64,000 nucleotides of DNA. Source: Taibaiella sp041660405. GTDB taxonomy: Bacteria > Bacteroidota > Bacteroidia > Chitinophagales > Chitinophagaceae. A program made the translations under genes and the position numbers. A model generated the notes under the pieces. That model searched no databases. It was not told the origin of the DNA and was given only the letters and a program-made list of their open reading frames with translations. The DNA is taken from positions 50,975-114,974 of the forward strand of contig JBAZWL010000013.1 of the NCBI GenBank assembly GCA_041660405.1, in the 5' to 3' direction. This document shows, piece after piece, positions 41,542 to 49,493 of the stretch (positions are counted from its first letter, which is position 1; every line of letters begins with the position of its first letter).

Positions 41542-43200
41542 ATGCTCACTCATGTTTCCATACATAATTTCGCAATAATCGACAGCGTTGAACTGGAATT
41601 ACATTCTGGGATGACGGCCTTGACAGGCGAAACCGGCGCAGGAAAATCTATTTTAATTGATGCGCTCAGTTTGGCAATGGGCGACAGGGCTGGCAAAGAG
41701 GTTGTACGCACCGGCGCTAAACGCGCAGAAATTGGTTTAACTTTAGATATTCGCGCGCTGCCCAGTATTCATCATTGGCTGACAGAATTGGAACTCGATA
41801 ATCCTGACCATCCATATGAATGTTTATTGCGCCGCACAGTCAATGCAGATGGCGGATCAAAAGCTTATATTAATAGTCGCGCAGTACCCTTGCAGCAACT
41901 ACGTGAATTAACCTCGCAATTAGTAGATATTCATGGCCAGCATGCCCATCATTTATTATTAAAAGCCGATACCCATCGAATTTTATTAGATATATTCGCT
42001 AAAAATAAACCTTTATGTTTTGAAGTGAAAACCCATTATTCTGCCTGGAAAAAAGCCACTGCAGCACTTAATAAAATTATTCAAACCCAATTAGATGCAC
42101 AAAATCAATTGGCGTTATTAACATTTCAATTACAAGAATTGGATGAGCTTGCGCCAGAATCCAATGAATGGCAAAAATTAGGCGCAGAACATCAACGTTT
42201 ATCACACGCAGAATCATTAATCAGTGAATGCGAGCAAGTCATTAATACACTTGAAACAAATACTTTAGAAAAATCTGTGCTTGCATTACAAAAATTGAGT
42301 CACACCGATAAAAATTTAAATGAAAGCGCACAATTATTACAAAGTGCATTAATTCAAATACAAGAAGCACACAGCGAATTACGCGCTTACACACATCAAT
42401 TAGAATTAAATCCTGAGCGCCTACAAGAAATTGATGCTCGCTTAAGTAAAATGCATGCACTCGCGCGCAAACATCGCATTGAACCCGATGATTTACCTAT
42501 ACTTCATGAAAAATTACAAGCACAATTACAAAACACGCAAAATCCTGAATTAGTCATTGCACAATTAGAACAAGAAATTGCGCAGCATAAACAAAATTAT
42601 AAAAGCGCTTGTGAAAAATTATCTAAACACAGAACCCAAGCTGCGAAAAAATTAAATCAAGCCATCACGCAGCACATGCAAACACTCGGCATGATCGGCG
42701 GATACTTTGAAATTGAATTAACGCCTCACACCGAATTTTCTGAATTTGGCCAAGAAAGTATTGTCTTTAAAGTATGCACCAATAAAGGCCACAACGCTTA
42801 TCCCTTGCACAAAATTGCATCCGGCGGCGAATTATCCCGCATCAGTCTTGCAATCCAAGTCACGACCATGCAAGCCAATGATACGATTCCCATTATTGTT
42901 TTTGATGAAGTCGATGTCGGTATTGGCGGCGCCACTGCAGAAATAGTTGGAAAATTATTAAAACAATTAGGCAAAAATGCCCAAGTATTATGCGTCACAC
43001 ATTTAGCACAAGTGGCATCCTGCGCAGATAATCATTTATTTATTACCAAATCCACAGAAGATAATATGACCCGCACTCATATTACACCCTTAGATAAATC
43101 CGCACGCGTAAATGAAATTGCCAGAATGTTAGGTGGCGTGACAGTAACACAACATACGCTTGCGCATGCTAAGGAAATGTTGGAAGAAGCGGAATTCTAA
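41542..43200 (+). CDS. recN: DNA repair protein RecN
   Basis: RecN is an SMC-like ATPase acting in double-strand break repair. The 552-residue protein has Walker A TGETGAGKSILIDALSLAMG near the start, long central coiled coils (residues about 160-370), then the ABC signature ASGGELSRISLAIQ and Walker B PIIVFDEVDVGIGG. Its length matches family members. No LexA box was recognised upstream. Confidence 0.97.
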   Translation: MLTHVSIHNFAIIDSVELELHSGMTALTGETGAGKSILIDALSLAMGDRAGKEVVRTGAKRAEIGLTLDIRALPSIHHWLTELELDNPDHPYECLLRRTVNADGGSKAYINSRAVPLQQLRELTSQLVDIHGQHAHHLLLKADTHRILLDIFAKNKPLCFEVKTHYSAWKKATAALNKIIQTQLDAQNQLALLTFQLQELDELAPESNEWQKLGAEHQRLSHAESLISECEQVINTLETNTLEKSVLALQKLSHTDKNLNESAQLLQSALIQIQEAHSELRAYTHQLELNPERLQEIDARLSKMHALARKHRIEPDDLPILHEKLQAQLQNTQNPELVIAQLEQEIAQHKQNYKSACEKLSKHRTQAAKKLNQAITQHMQTLGMIGGYFEIELTPHTEFSEFGQESIVFKVCTNKGHNAYPLHKIASGGELSRISLAIQVTTMQANDTIPIIVFDEVDVGIGGATAEIVGKLLKQLGKNAQVLCVTHLAQVASCADNHLFITKSTEDNMTRTHITPLDKSARVNEIARMLGGVTVTQHTLAHAKEMLEEAEF

Positions 43201-43276
43201 AACCACCCACCTATTCTATCACCCCGCACTTGCTGCAGGGTCTGGTAAGTAGCAGTTAATAGTGAGCCTCGTCAGG

Positions 43277-43843
43277 TCATTTTGATGATTTAATAATTTC
43301 ACGCTGCGCTGCCGTTGTATCTTCCCAACCATGAACTTTCACCCATTTATTTAATTCTGATTTTTTATAATTTATAAAAAAATCTTCAATCTGTTTAATC
43401 AATACGGGATCAATATCATCCTTGGTTTTGACATGATCATATTGCATTGTAATTTCACTCACAGGCACGGATAAAATTTTATTATCCAAGCCAGCTTCAT
43501 CTTCCATTTTTAATAAAGCTATGGGTCGAATATGTATTGCAGAACCACTTATGATGGGATAAGGCGTAATCACTAATACATCAACCGGATCCCCATCTTC
43601 AGAAAGCGTATTAGGAATAAAACCATAATTAACCGGATAACGCATCGTTGAATCTATAAAACGATCTACAAATAGCCTATCCGTCTTTTTGTCCATTTCA
43701 TATTTAACAGGATCGCTGTGAGCAGAAATCTCGATAATGACATGCACATCATCAAGATTTTGTTGCGGAGTAACTTCTTGTTCACATGATGCCAAAAGCA
43801 CCATACAAGGTATAAATAAAAAAGCCCATATTATTTTCTTCAT
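43277..43843 (-). CDS. ppa: lipoprotein-type inorganic pyrophosphatase
   Basis: The enzyme domain is a normal family-I soluble pyrophosphatase, with YPVNYGFIPNTLSEDGDPVDVLV for the metal-binding Asp cluster, KMEDEAGLDNKI and YKKSELNKWVKVHGW. Unusually, it is preceded by a signal peptide with a lipobox: MKKIIWAFLFIPCMVLLASC, cleavage before Cys20. The protein is therefore predicted to be membrane-anchored outside the cytosol rather than cytosolic. An additional cytosolic enzyme would be expected elsewhere. It is a single gene, convergent with recN. Confidence 0.9.
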   Translation of the reverse strand: MKKIIWAFLFIPCMVLLASCEQEVTPQQNLDDVHVIIEISAHSDPVKYEMDKKTDRLFVDRFIDSTMRYPVNYGFIPNTLSEDGDPVDVLVITPYPIISGSAIHIRPIALLKMEDEAGLDNKILSVPVSEITMQYDHVKTKDDIDPVLIKQIEDFFINYKKSELNKWVKVHGWEDTTAAQREIIKSSK

Positions 43844-43962
43844 CTAACTAAATTACCATAAATGCTAAGGATTGTGAAGTTGACCGAGCGTGGGTACCCT
43901 GCGGGAGCTGTCCCAAAGAGAAATGTTGGAAGTCGAATAATATTTAAAGCTGAGCTTCTTGA

Positions 43963-44061
43963 CTATTTATCGCGCTTTTCTCTTTTTAGTGCACGTTTTT
44001 CTTCTAGTGTTTTTTGTGGCTTTTTCTTCACATCTTTTTTAGTGTCTTTTGCTTTACTCAT
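43963..44061 (-). CDS. 32-residue highly basic small protein
   Basis: A short ORF in an otherwise empty 310-base gap encodes MSKAKDTKKDVKKKPQKTL and ends EEKRALKREKRDK. It has 13 Lys and 3 Arg in 32 residues. A TGAGG ribosome site lies nine bases before the ATG. Similar tiny Lys-rich proteins with a KKxPxKTxxEK pattern occur in other proteobacteria, so it is probably real. The function may be nucleic-acid or ribosome binding, which is inference. A plus-strand ORF covering the same bases is its shadow. Confidence 0.65.
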   Translation of the reverse strand: MSKAKDTKKDVKKKPQKTLEEKRALKREKRDK

Positions 44062-44153
44062 AATTTTATCCTCAATAGTCTAAAACATTATAGGGTCGTA
44101 TTTATATTATAATACTGTAATATACAAAAAACTACGATAATGAGTATATAAAA

Positions 44154-44672
44154 ATGACCTCACCCAAACGCATGTTCATCATCGGACATACCGGTGCACT
44201 TAAAGCATTAACGGGCGAAGCTTTGGCTTCAAAGCTTGGCTTGCAATTTATTGATGCTAATCCTGGTTTAGAACGTTATGTGGGTAAACACTTAAATGAG
44301 ATCTTAGGCACGCAAGGTGAAGAAGCATTTCATGAATGTGAAGCAAAAATCATTGCGCAATATATTAGTAAAAATCATATCGTCGTTATATTAGAAGAAG
44401 CCGTCATTGCTACGCAAAAAAATAGAGAATTATTATCTGCTGAATTTGTTGTTTATTTAAAAGTTTCAACGCAAGTGCAAATGGAACGTTGGTCTAGCGG
44501 AAGAACACCCCTACTTCCTATCGAAAATTTACAAGCATTTTTAGAAAAGCAACACCTTGAGCGCGATCATTTATTTGCAGAAGTAGCAACCTTAACCGTA
44601 GACTCGACTAGCGTTGAAGAAAATGTAAAGCAAATTATTAAACAGGGGAAACTAAACGTGGCGCAGGTATAG
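44154..44672 (+). CDS. degenerate shikimate-kinase-like protein
   Basis: The 172-residue protein aligns along its length with shikimate kinase: FIIGHTGALKALTGEALASKLGL (P-loop region), FIDANPGLERYVGKHLNEIL, QGEEAFHECEAKIIAQ and FVVYLKVSTQVQMERWSSGRTPLL. The P-loop reads GHTGALKA where the family has GxxGxGK(S/T). It has thus lost the second Gly and the Ser/Thr that binds magnesium. The shikimate-binding Asp/Arg region is also altered. It may be catalytically impaired or have a different substrate. Its end overlaps the convergent OTU-like gene by 35 bases. Confidence 0.7.
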   Translation: MTSPKRMFIIGHTGALKALTGEALASKLGLQFIDANPGLERYVGKHLNEILGTQGEEAFHECEAKIIAQYISKNHIVVILEEAVIATQKNRELLSAEFVVYLKVSTQVQMERWSSGRTPLLPIENLQAFLEKQHLERDHLFAEVATLTVDSTSVEENVKQIIKQGKLNVAQV

Positions 44673-45405
44673 AATAAGATTCTTCTGCTGCACATGAAAC
44701 TGGTGCTTGTGAAACAAGTGAAGCTTTTAATATTTCAGCCGCAGTAGAATTGCGCGAAGCCTCTTGGGCTAGCAGTGGAATTAATTTTGCACGAACTGCA
44801 GTATGATAGGCACGACGATCAGATATCTCAAACAAATCGTTTAAATCATCTTTTAATCCAAATTTATTATAAGTCTCAATCAGTTCACTGGTCGTGAATT
44901 GCATTAAAACCTGATGCGCTAAATCGTAATTTTTTTCAGTAACAAGTTTTTGAGTAAGTACAGGCCCAGAAGTAGTCGTATTGGTTTTTAAGGATGGGCA
45001 ATCTGACGCAATTTGTTGCGCAACAGCGTGGTACATACAATTACCATCATGACTCCATCCATTTTCTTTGGCGTTATGTAAGCGCCAATGAGTATTATTT
45101 TCATTCTCAATATGAATCACTAAACCTGTAGGGTTTTCTTGTTTAAAAGGTGTAAACGGTTTTATCCCCGTACCTTTTCTATGAATAAAAGGCTGATAAC
45201 CTAGAGCATCCAAAACAGGGCATAAAATCTCACTATTACCCCACTCGAAATCTTGGCTGTGTTGTTTAATTAAAGCTTCATTATTGGGTTGCTCGGCCAT
45301 AATTTCCATAGCCAAACTACGGACCGCTTTATGTAAAGCGCCAGTTTGTTGTGTAAGGACCTTTAATCGGTTCCAATAAGCTTGTTGTGACAATGTAAAT
45401 GACAT
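44638..45405 (-). CDS. OTU-like cysteine protease in permuted order, putative deubiquitinase effector
   Basis: The 255-residue protein contains HDGNCMYHAVAQQI (D120-G-N-C123), the catalytic Asp-Cys motif of OTU proteases. The strand-helix element that normally ends the fold comes before it: W55..ILCPVLDALGYQPFIHR, then GLVIHIENENNTHWRL with H106 as the candidate catalytic His. The order is thus permuted relative to classical OTUs. There is no signal peptide, and the C-terminus is Ser/Ala-rich. Bacterial OTUs are typically secreted into eukaryotic hosts. It starts 14 bases after the fur stop on the same strand. Confidence 0.65.
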   Translation of the reverse strand: MSFTLSQQAYWNRLKVLTQQTGALHKAVRSLAMEIMAEQPNNEALIKQHSQDFEWGNSEILCPVLDALGYQPFIHRKGTGIKPFTPFKQENPTGLVIHIENENNTHWRLHNAKENGWSHDGNCMYHAVAQQIASDCPSLKTNTTTSGPVLTQKLVTEKNYDLAHQVLMQFTTSELIETYNKFGLKDDLNDLFEISDRRAYHTAVRAKLIPLLAQEASRNSTAAEILKASLVSQAPVSCAAEESYSIPAPRLVSPV

Positions 45406-45419
45406 ACTTAGATTATACC

Positions 45420-45833
45420 CTATTTAGTATTACAAGCCTGACAAATACCATAAATATTCAAGGCATGATCCACGATTTCATATCCCATATCTTTAGCCAC
45501 TTCTTCTTGGCGTTTTTCGATGACAGGATCAGTAAATTCTTCAACTTTATTGCAACTCACGCAAATCATATGGTCATGATGATGTTCGGCGGTTAATTCA
45601 TAGACGGCTTGGCCACTGATAAAATTATGACGACTAATTAAGCCCGCGGCTTCAAACTGGGTCAAAACCCGATAAACGGTCGCTAAACCCACATCACTAC
45701 CGGTTTCTAATAAGGCTTTATAGATATCCTCTGCGCTTAAATGTTCGCTCGCGTTTTTTTCAAAAATCTCTAGAATTCTTAAACGCGGGATGGTGACTTT
45801 TAGGCCTGCTTTGCGTAAATCAGTATTATTCAA
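45420..45833 (-). CDS. fur: ferric uptake regulator Fur
   Basis: Fur is an iron-sensing repressor. The 137-residue protein has the winged helix (KVTIPRLRILEIFEKNASEHLSAEDIYKAL, VGLATVYRVLTQFEAAGLI). The metal-binding HHHDHMICVSCNKVEEF and a C-terminal CQAC pair are also present. It is divergent from bamE and directly upstream of the OTU-like gene, so the latter may share its transcript. Confidence 0.97.
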   Translation of the reverse strand: MNNTDLRKAGLKVTIPRLRILEIFEKNASEHLSAEDIYKALLETGSDVGLATVYRVLTQFEAAGLISRHNFISGQAVYELTAEHHHDHMICVSCNKVEEFTDPVIEKRQEEVAKDMGYEIVDHALNIYGICQACNTK

Positions 45834-45894
45834 TGACAGCCTCCTTTATAATACGTAGAATAGGACTTTGATATTATACCTTAGGATAGGCAAG

Positions 45895-46206
45895 ATGAAT
45901 GCAATTAAATTTTTAATTCCGATGATAAGCTTTATTTTAATCACCGGCTGTGTCTATAAAATGGATATCCAGCAAGGCAATGAAGTAACGCCTGAGCAAG
46001 CCGACGCGCTGCAAATAGGTATGACGCAAGCACAAGTGCGTAGTATTTTAGGCACACCTTTATTACAAGACCCTTTTAGTCCTGGTCGTTGGGATTATGT
46101 TTATCAGTTGCAAGAACATGGGGATCTGATTGAACAACGTCGTTTGACTGTGTTTTTTGGTGAAGATCAGCGTCTTGAACGGATTGAGCAGGTACAAGAC
46201 CTTTAG
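45895..46206 (+). CDS. bamE: outer membrane assembly lipoprotein BamE
   Basis: BamE is part of the BAM complex that inserts outer-membrane proteins. The 103-residue protein has a lipoprotein signal with lipobox ITGC, then the SmpA/OmlA domain: LQIGMTQAQVRSILGTPLLQDPFSPGRWDYVY and LTVFFGEDQRLERI. The ATG at 45895 is preferred over an upstream TTG. Its 3' end overlaps the convergent rnfH gene by 131 bases. Confidence 0.95.
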   Translation: MNAIKFLIPMISFILITGCVYKMDIQQGNEVTPEQADALQIGMTQAQVRSILGTPLLQDPFSPGRWDYVYQLQEHGDLIEQRRLTVFFGEDQRLERIEQVQDL

Positions 46207-46474
46207 CCCGTAATCGGCGCGCACTCATCGGGTCAAAAATTAAAGGGCGGTAAATTTCAATGCGAGAGTTCGCGTGAACTATCGTTTCCAAGCTTTGTAC
46301 TTGGCTTGAAATTCCAACTTTGTTCACTCCTAAATTAATTTCAGGATGTGTTTGACATACTTTGGATATTTCAATTACATCCAAAATTGTACTATTTTCA
46401 GGCACCATCACTTCATGCAGAAACTGCTGTTTAGCGGATGAAGCATAAACCAATATTACTTTTATCTTATTCAT
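46076..46474 (-). CDS. rnfH: RnfH family protein
   Basis: The 132-residue protein has the ubiquitin-like RnfH/UPF0125 core at residues 1 to about 92: IKVILVYASSAKQQFLHEV, VGISSQVQSLETIVHANSRIEIYRPLIFDPMSARRLRA. The last 40 or so residues are polar and absent from typical members. They are encoded entirely across the end of bamE on the other strand. RnfH is usually next to ratA, as here. Its function is unclear. Confidence 0.88.
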   Translation of the reverse strand: MNKIKVILVYASSAKQQFLHEVMVPENSTILDVIEISKVCQTHPEINLGVNKVGISSQVQSLETIVHANSRIEIYRPLIFDPMSARRLRAKGLVPAQSVQDADLHQKTQSNDVVQSDPHVLATDKHNPNDQD

Positions 46475-46589
46475 AGTTGCATTATATAAGAATCTAATAA
46501 TTAAGTAAACTAAATTGTATTTGGTGAAATACTCTGCTAATCTCTTCTTGAGTTAGTTAATTCATTTTTTATTCAAAAGGAGTTTGAAA

Positions 46590-46865
46590 ATGCCAGAGCC
46601 CATTATCATCAATACACCCAGTACAGAAGCTGGTTCACCCGCATCATCCGCACCGAGCATGACAACCCAAGCTACGTTACCTGGAACGCCAGCTTCCTCA
46701 ACAAGCTCAAGCTCTACACTTATGATACATTTATTTACAGGTTTTATTGATGATACGCCTACTCATCCCCAAAATCATAACCAGCATGCAGTGCCTCAGC
46801 AAAACCAGCAGCAACTACAACAGCAACACTCCCAAATCACTAGTCGCAAACTAAACTTTGATTGA
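46590..46865 (+). CDS. small disordered Ser/Thr/Pro/Gln-rich protein
   Basis: The 91-residue protein starts at 46590 after an AAGGAG ribosome site and is followed by a strong terminator, so it looks like a real gene. Residues about 10-45 are Ser, Thr, Ala and Pro. A short hydrophobic patch (LMIHLFTGFID) follows, then a Gln/His-rich run and a basic end (SRKLNFD). There is no known domain. It sits alone between rnfH and ratA, on the opposite strand to both, splitting a pair that is usually adjacent. Confidence 0.55.
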   Translation: MPEPIIINTPSTEAGSPASSAPSMTTQATLPGTPASSTSSSSTLMIHLFTGFIDDTPTHPQNHNQHAVPQQNQQQLQQQHSQITSRKLNFD

Positions 46866-46887
46866 TTTTAAGCGCGCTTACAATATG

Positions 46888-46920
46888 AGGGATCTTTTGC
46901 TTTTGCAAAAATCCCTTTTT
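46888..46920 (+). terminator. terminator of the small disordered-protein gene
   Basis: AGGGAT-C-TTTTGC and GCAAAAATCCCT form a 12-bp stem with one bulged C and a TTTT loop, followed by TTTT. It ends just before the convergent ratA stop. Confidence 0.85.
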
Positions 46921-46921
46921 A

Positions 46922-47362
46922 TCATAATGTCTTTTCATATAAAAACTGAGCTCGCTCAACAAAAGCTGTCGTAATGCGATTTAACACTTCTTGCGCAACC
47001 TTTGTAAATACAAATCCAATTAAACGATTGTTGAATTTCAAATTAATGGCTAATTTAACTGTGCACCCTTGCTCATTCTTTGCAATAAATTGCCATTCGC
47101 CGCTTAAATGTTTAACCATGCCTTGGATCAAATTCATGGTAATTGATTGATTTTCAACTAATTTATTTTCTGTTGTGACACTGCTTTGTGCGCCTTGCCA
47201 CTCGATAACCAATGAAGCGCGCATCGCGTGGGCATTTTCTTGATGGATAGTGACACTTTTACACCAAGGCACAAATTCTGGATAACTGGCCACATCATTA
47301 ACCAAGGCGTACATTTGTGCAGCTGAATAAGGCACATCTAATTGTCGTGAAATTGAAGTCAT
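46922..47362 (-). CDS. ratA: RatA/COQ10 family START-like protein
   Basis: The 146-residue protein is of the polyketide cyclase/START type: LDVPYSAAQMYALVNDVASYPEFVPWCKSV at the start and FNNRLIGFVFTKVAQEVLNRI at the end. Homologues bind ubiquinone-like lipids; Escherichia coli RatA was also described as blocking ribosome subunit joining. It is divergent from smpB with a 19-base gap. Confidence 0.93.
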   Translation of the reverse strand: MTSISRQLDVPYSAAQMYALVNDVASYPEFVPWCKSVTIHQENAHAMRASLVIEWQGAQSSVTTENKLVENQSITMNLIQGMVKHLSGEWQFIAKNEQGCTVKLAINLKFNNRLIGFVFTKVAQEVLNRITTAFVERAQFLYEKTL

Positions 47363-47381
47363 ATTCCCATATAATAGCCGA

Positions 47382-47849
47382 ATGAAACCACAAACAACAT
47401 ATAAAATTATCGCGCAAAATAAAAAAGCGTCCCATGATTATTTCCTAGAAGAGCGCCTGGAAGCTGGCATTGAACTTTTGGGCTGGGAAGTCAAAAGCTT
47501 ACGCGCAGGAAAAGGCCAGCTCACCGATTGCTACGTTTTACTCAAAAACGGCGAAGCATGGCTGATTGGCGCCCATATACAACCTTTACCGAATGTCCCC
47601 GAATATTTGCACCCGGACCCTACGCGCTCACGCCGTTTATTATTAAAACATAAAGAACTCAATAAATTATTTGGCGCAGTTGAGCGAGAAGGTTACACCT
47701 TAGTCGCAACGCATTTATATTGGAATCGTCATTTAGTCAAAGCAGGCATTGCATTGGCTAAAGGTAAAAAACAATACGATAAACGTCAAACTGAAAAAGA
47801 ACGTGATTTCGCTCGTGATAAAGCCCGTGGTTTTAGAGAAAAGAAATGA
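47382..47849 (+). CDS. smpB: SsrA-binding protein SmpB
   Basis: SmpB carries tmRNA to stalled ribosomes. The 155-residue protein has the signatures NKKASHDYFLEERLEAGIELLGWEVKSLRAGK and a basic C-terminal tail (KKQYDKRQTEKERDFARDKARG) that probes the empty mRNA channel. The tmRNA it serves is in this window. The stop overlaps ttcA by four bases. Confidence 0.98.
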   Translation: MKPQTTYKIIAQNKKASHDYFLEERLEAGIELLGWEVKSLRAGKGQLTDCYVLLKNGEAWLIGAHIQPLPNVPEYLHPDPTRSRRLLLKHKELNKLFGAVEREGYTLVATHLYWNRHLVKAGIALAKGKKQYDKRQTEKERDFARDKARGFREKK

Positions 47850-48631
47850 GTAATGTAATCGAAGTCAATAAACTGCAAAAACGTTTACGCCGCGAAGTCG
47901 GTGAAGCAATTCAAACGTTTAACATGATTGAACATAATGATAAAATCATGGTGTGTTTATCCGGCGGTAAAGATTCTTATACACTTTTAGATATTTTAAT
48001 GAATTTGCGCCATAATGCGCCGATCAACTTTGAATTAATCGCTGTGCATTTAGATCAAAAGCAGCCAGGTTATGATGCCGACGTTTTACCGCGTTATTTA
48101 AAAAATTTAGATATTCCTTTTCATATTCTAGAAAAAGATACCTATAGCGTTGTAAAGCGCATTATTCCTGAAAATAAAACCATGTGCTCTTTATGTTCAC
48201 GCTTACGTCGTGGGAATTTATATCAATTTGCCAAAGAAATTGGCGCCACAAAAATTGCGCTCGGGCATCACCGCGATGACATTATTGAAACATTTTTTCT
48301 AAATTTATTTTTTGGCGGAAAATTAAAATCCATGCCTGCGAAATTATTAAGCGATGACGGCGCACATATTGTGATTCGGCCTCTAGCCTATTCTCGCGAA
48401 AAAGATATTGCGCGTTATGCACGTTATAAAGAATTCCCTATTATTCCATGTAATTTATGCGGCTCGCAAGAAAACTTGCAACGCAAAGTCATTAAAGATA
48501 TGTTACGTGTTTGGGATAATCAAAACCCCGGTCGATTAGAAACGATTTTTTCAGCGATACAAAATGTCTCGCCTTCGCATTTACTCGATAGTGAAATGTT
48601 TAATTTTAAACAATTAGGACTTACATTATGA
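47846..48631 (+). CDS. ttcA: tRNA 2-thiocytidine biosynthesis protein TtcA
   Basis: TtcA thiolates cytidine 32 in some tRNAs. The 261-residue protein has the PP-loop MVCLSGGKDSYTLLDIL and the CxxC pair CSLCSRLRRGNLY. HHRDDIIETFFLNLFFGGKLKSMP and a late CNLCGSQENLQR are also present; these Cys residues bind an Fe-S cluster. It is coupled to smpB and coaX by four-base overlaps, forming one operon. Confidence 0.96.
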   Translation: MSNVIEVNKLQKRLRREVGEAIQTFNMIEHNDKIMVCLSGGKDSYTLLDILMNLRHNAPINFELIAVHLDQKQPGYDADVLPRYLKNLDIPFHILEKDTYSVVKRIIPENKTMCSLCSRLRRGNLYQFAKEIGATKIALGHHRDDIIETFFLNLFFGGKLKSMPAKLLSDDGAHIVIRPLAYSREKDIARYARYKEFPIIPCNLCGSQENLQRKVIKDMLRVWDNQNPGRLETIFSAIQNVSPSHLLDSEMFNFKQLGLTL

Positions 48632-49401
48632 TTCTTTGTCTTGATATTGGAAATTCACAAATTTACGGTGGCGTTTTTAATAATGATGAAATTCAAGTGC
48701 GCTTTCGTTATAACAGTAATTTAGGCAGCACGTCAGATCAACTCGGCGTATTTTTACGCAGTGTATTACGCGAAAATGATATTGATTCTACGCAAATCGA
48801 ACGCATTGCGATTTGCTCTGTCGTTCCTCATATGGATTATTCGCTACGTTCAGCCTGTGTAAAATATTTTAATATCGAACCCTTTTTACTACAAGCCGGT
48901 AAAAAAACTGGATTAAAAATTCAATATCGCAATCCGCTTGAAGTGGGCAGTGATCGCATTGCCAACGCCATTGCTGCAACCCATTTATTTCCACAAAAAA
49001 ATATCATCATTGCTGATTTTGGCACTGCAACCACATTGTGCGCAATTTCAGCTGATAAAGATTATTTAGGCGGCGTGATTTTAGCCGGCATGCGTTTATC
49101 TATGGAAGCCTTAGAAAAAAACACTGCAAAATTAAGACCGGTTGAAATTGTCATGCCGCAAGCCGTTATCGGTCGCAGCACAACAGAGAGTATTCAAATA
49201 GGTTTATATCACAGCCAACTCGCAACCATACGATCTTTAAGCCAAGAAATTAAGGCACAATATTGGCCATCAGCAGAATCATTATTAATTGGCACAGGTG
49301 GATTTGCGCATTTATTTTCAACAGAAAAATTATTCGATCACATTTTACCTGACTTGGTATTGCAAGGTTTGAGAATCGCGCTCAAGATAAATTATCAATA
49401 G
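48628..49401 (+). CDS. coaX: type III pantothenate kinase CoaX
   Basis: CoaX phosphorylates pantothenate, the first step of coenzyme A synthesis. The 257-residue protein has LCLDIGNSQIYGGVF (phosphate-binding), the RNPLEVGSDRIANAIAA signature, IIADFGTATTLCAI and GGVILAGMRLSMEAL. The last gene of the smpB-ttcA-coaX run, it overlaps ttcA by four bases. Confidence 0.96.
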   Translation: MILCLDIGNSQIYGGVFNNDEIQVRFRYNSNLGSTSDQLGVFLRSVLRENDIDSTQIERIAICSVVPHMDYSLRSACVKYFNIEPFLLQAGKKTGLKIQYRNPLEVGSDRIANAIAATHLFPQKNIIIADFGTATTLCAISADKDYLGGVILAGMRLSMEALEKNTAKLRPVEIVMPQAVIGRSTTESIQIGLYHSQLATIRSLSQEIKAQYWPSAESLLIGTGGFAHLFSTEKLFDHILPDLVLQGLRIALKINYQ

Positions 49402-49493
49402 TCTTTATCTATCATTTCAATATTATCAATCGATTATACAAATAGCTTACCTCTCTTTATTCTAGGTTTTTAAACCAATAAATGGGGTTGATT

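Noticed and set aside
43201..43276. Hairpin CCCGCA...TGCAGGG between recN and ppa as a terminator
   Set aside because: The stem is short and bulged and no T tract follows on either strand.
43862..44083. 73-residue plus-strand ORF rich in Phe and Ser
   Set aside because: It is the antisense shadow of the 32-residue basic sORF, which has the better ribosome site and a family-like composition.
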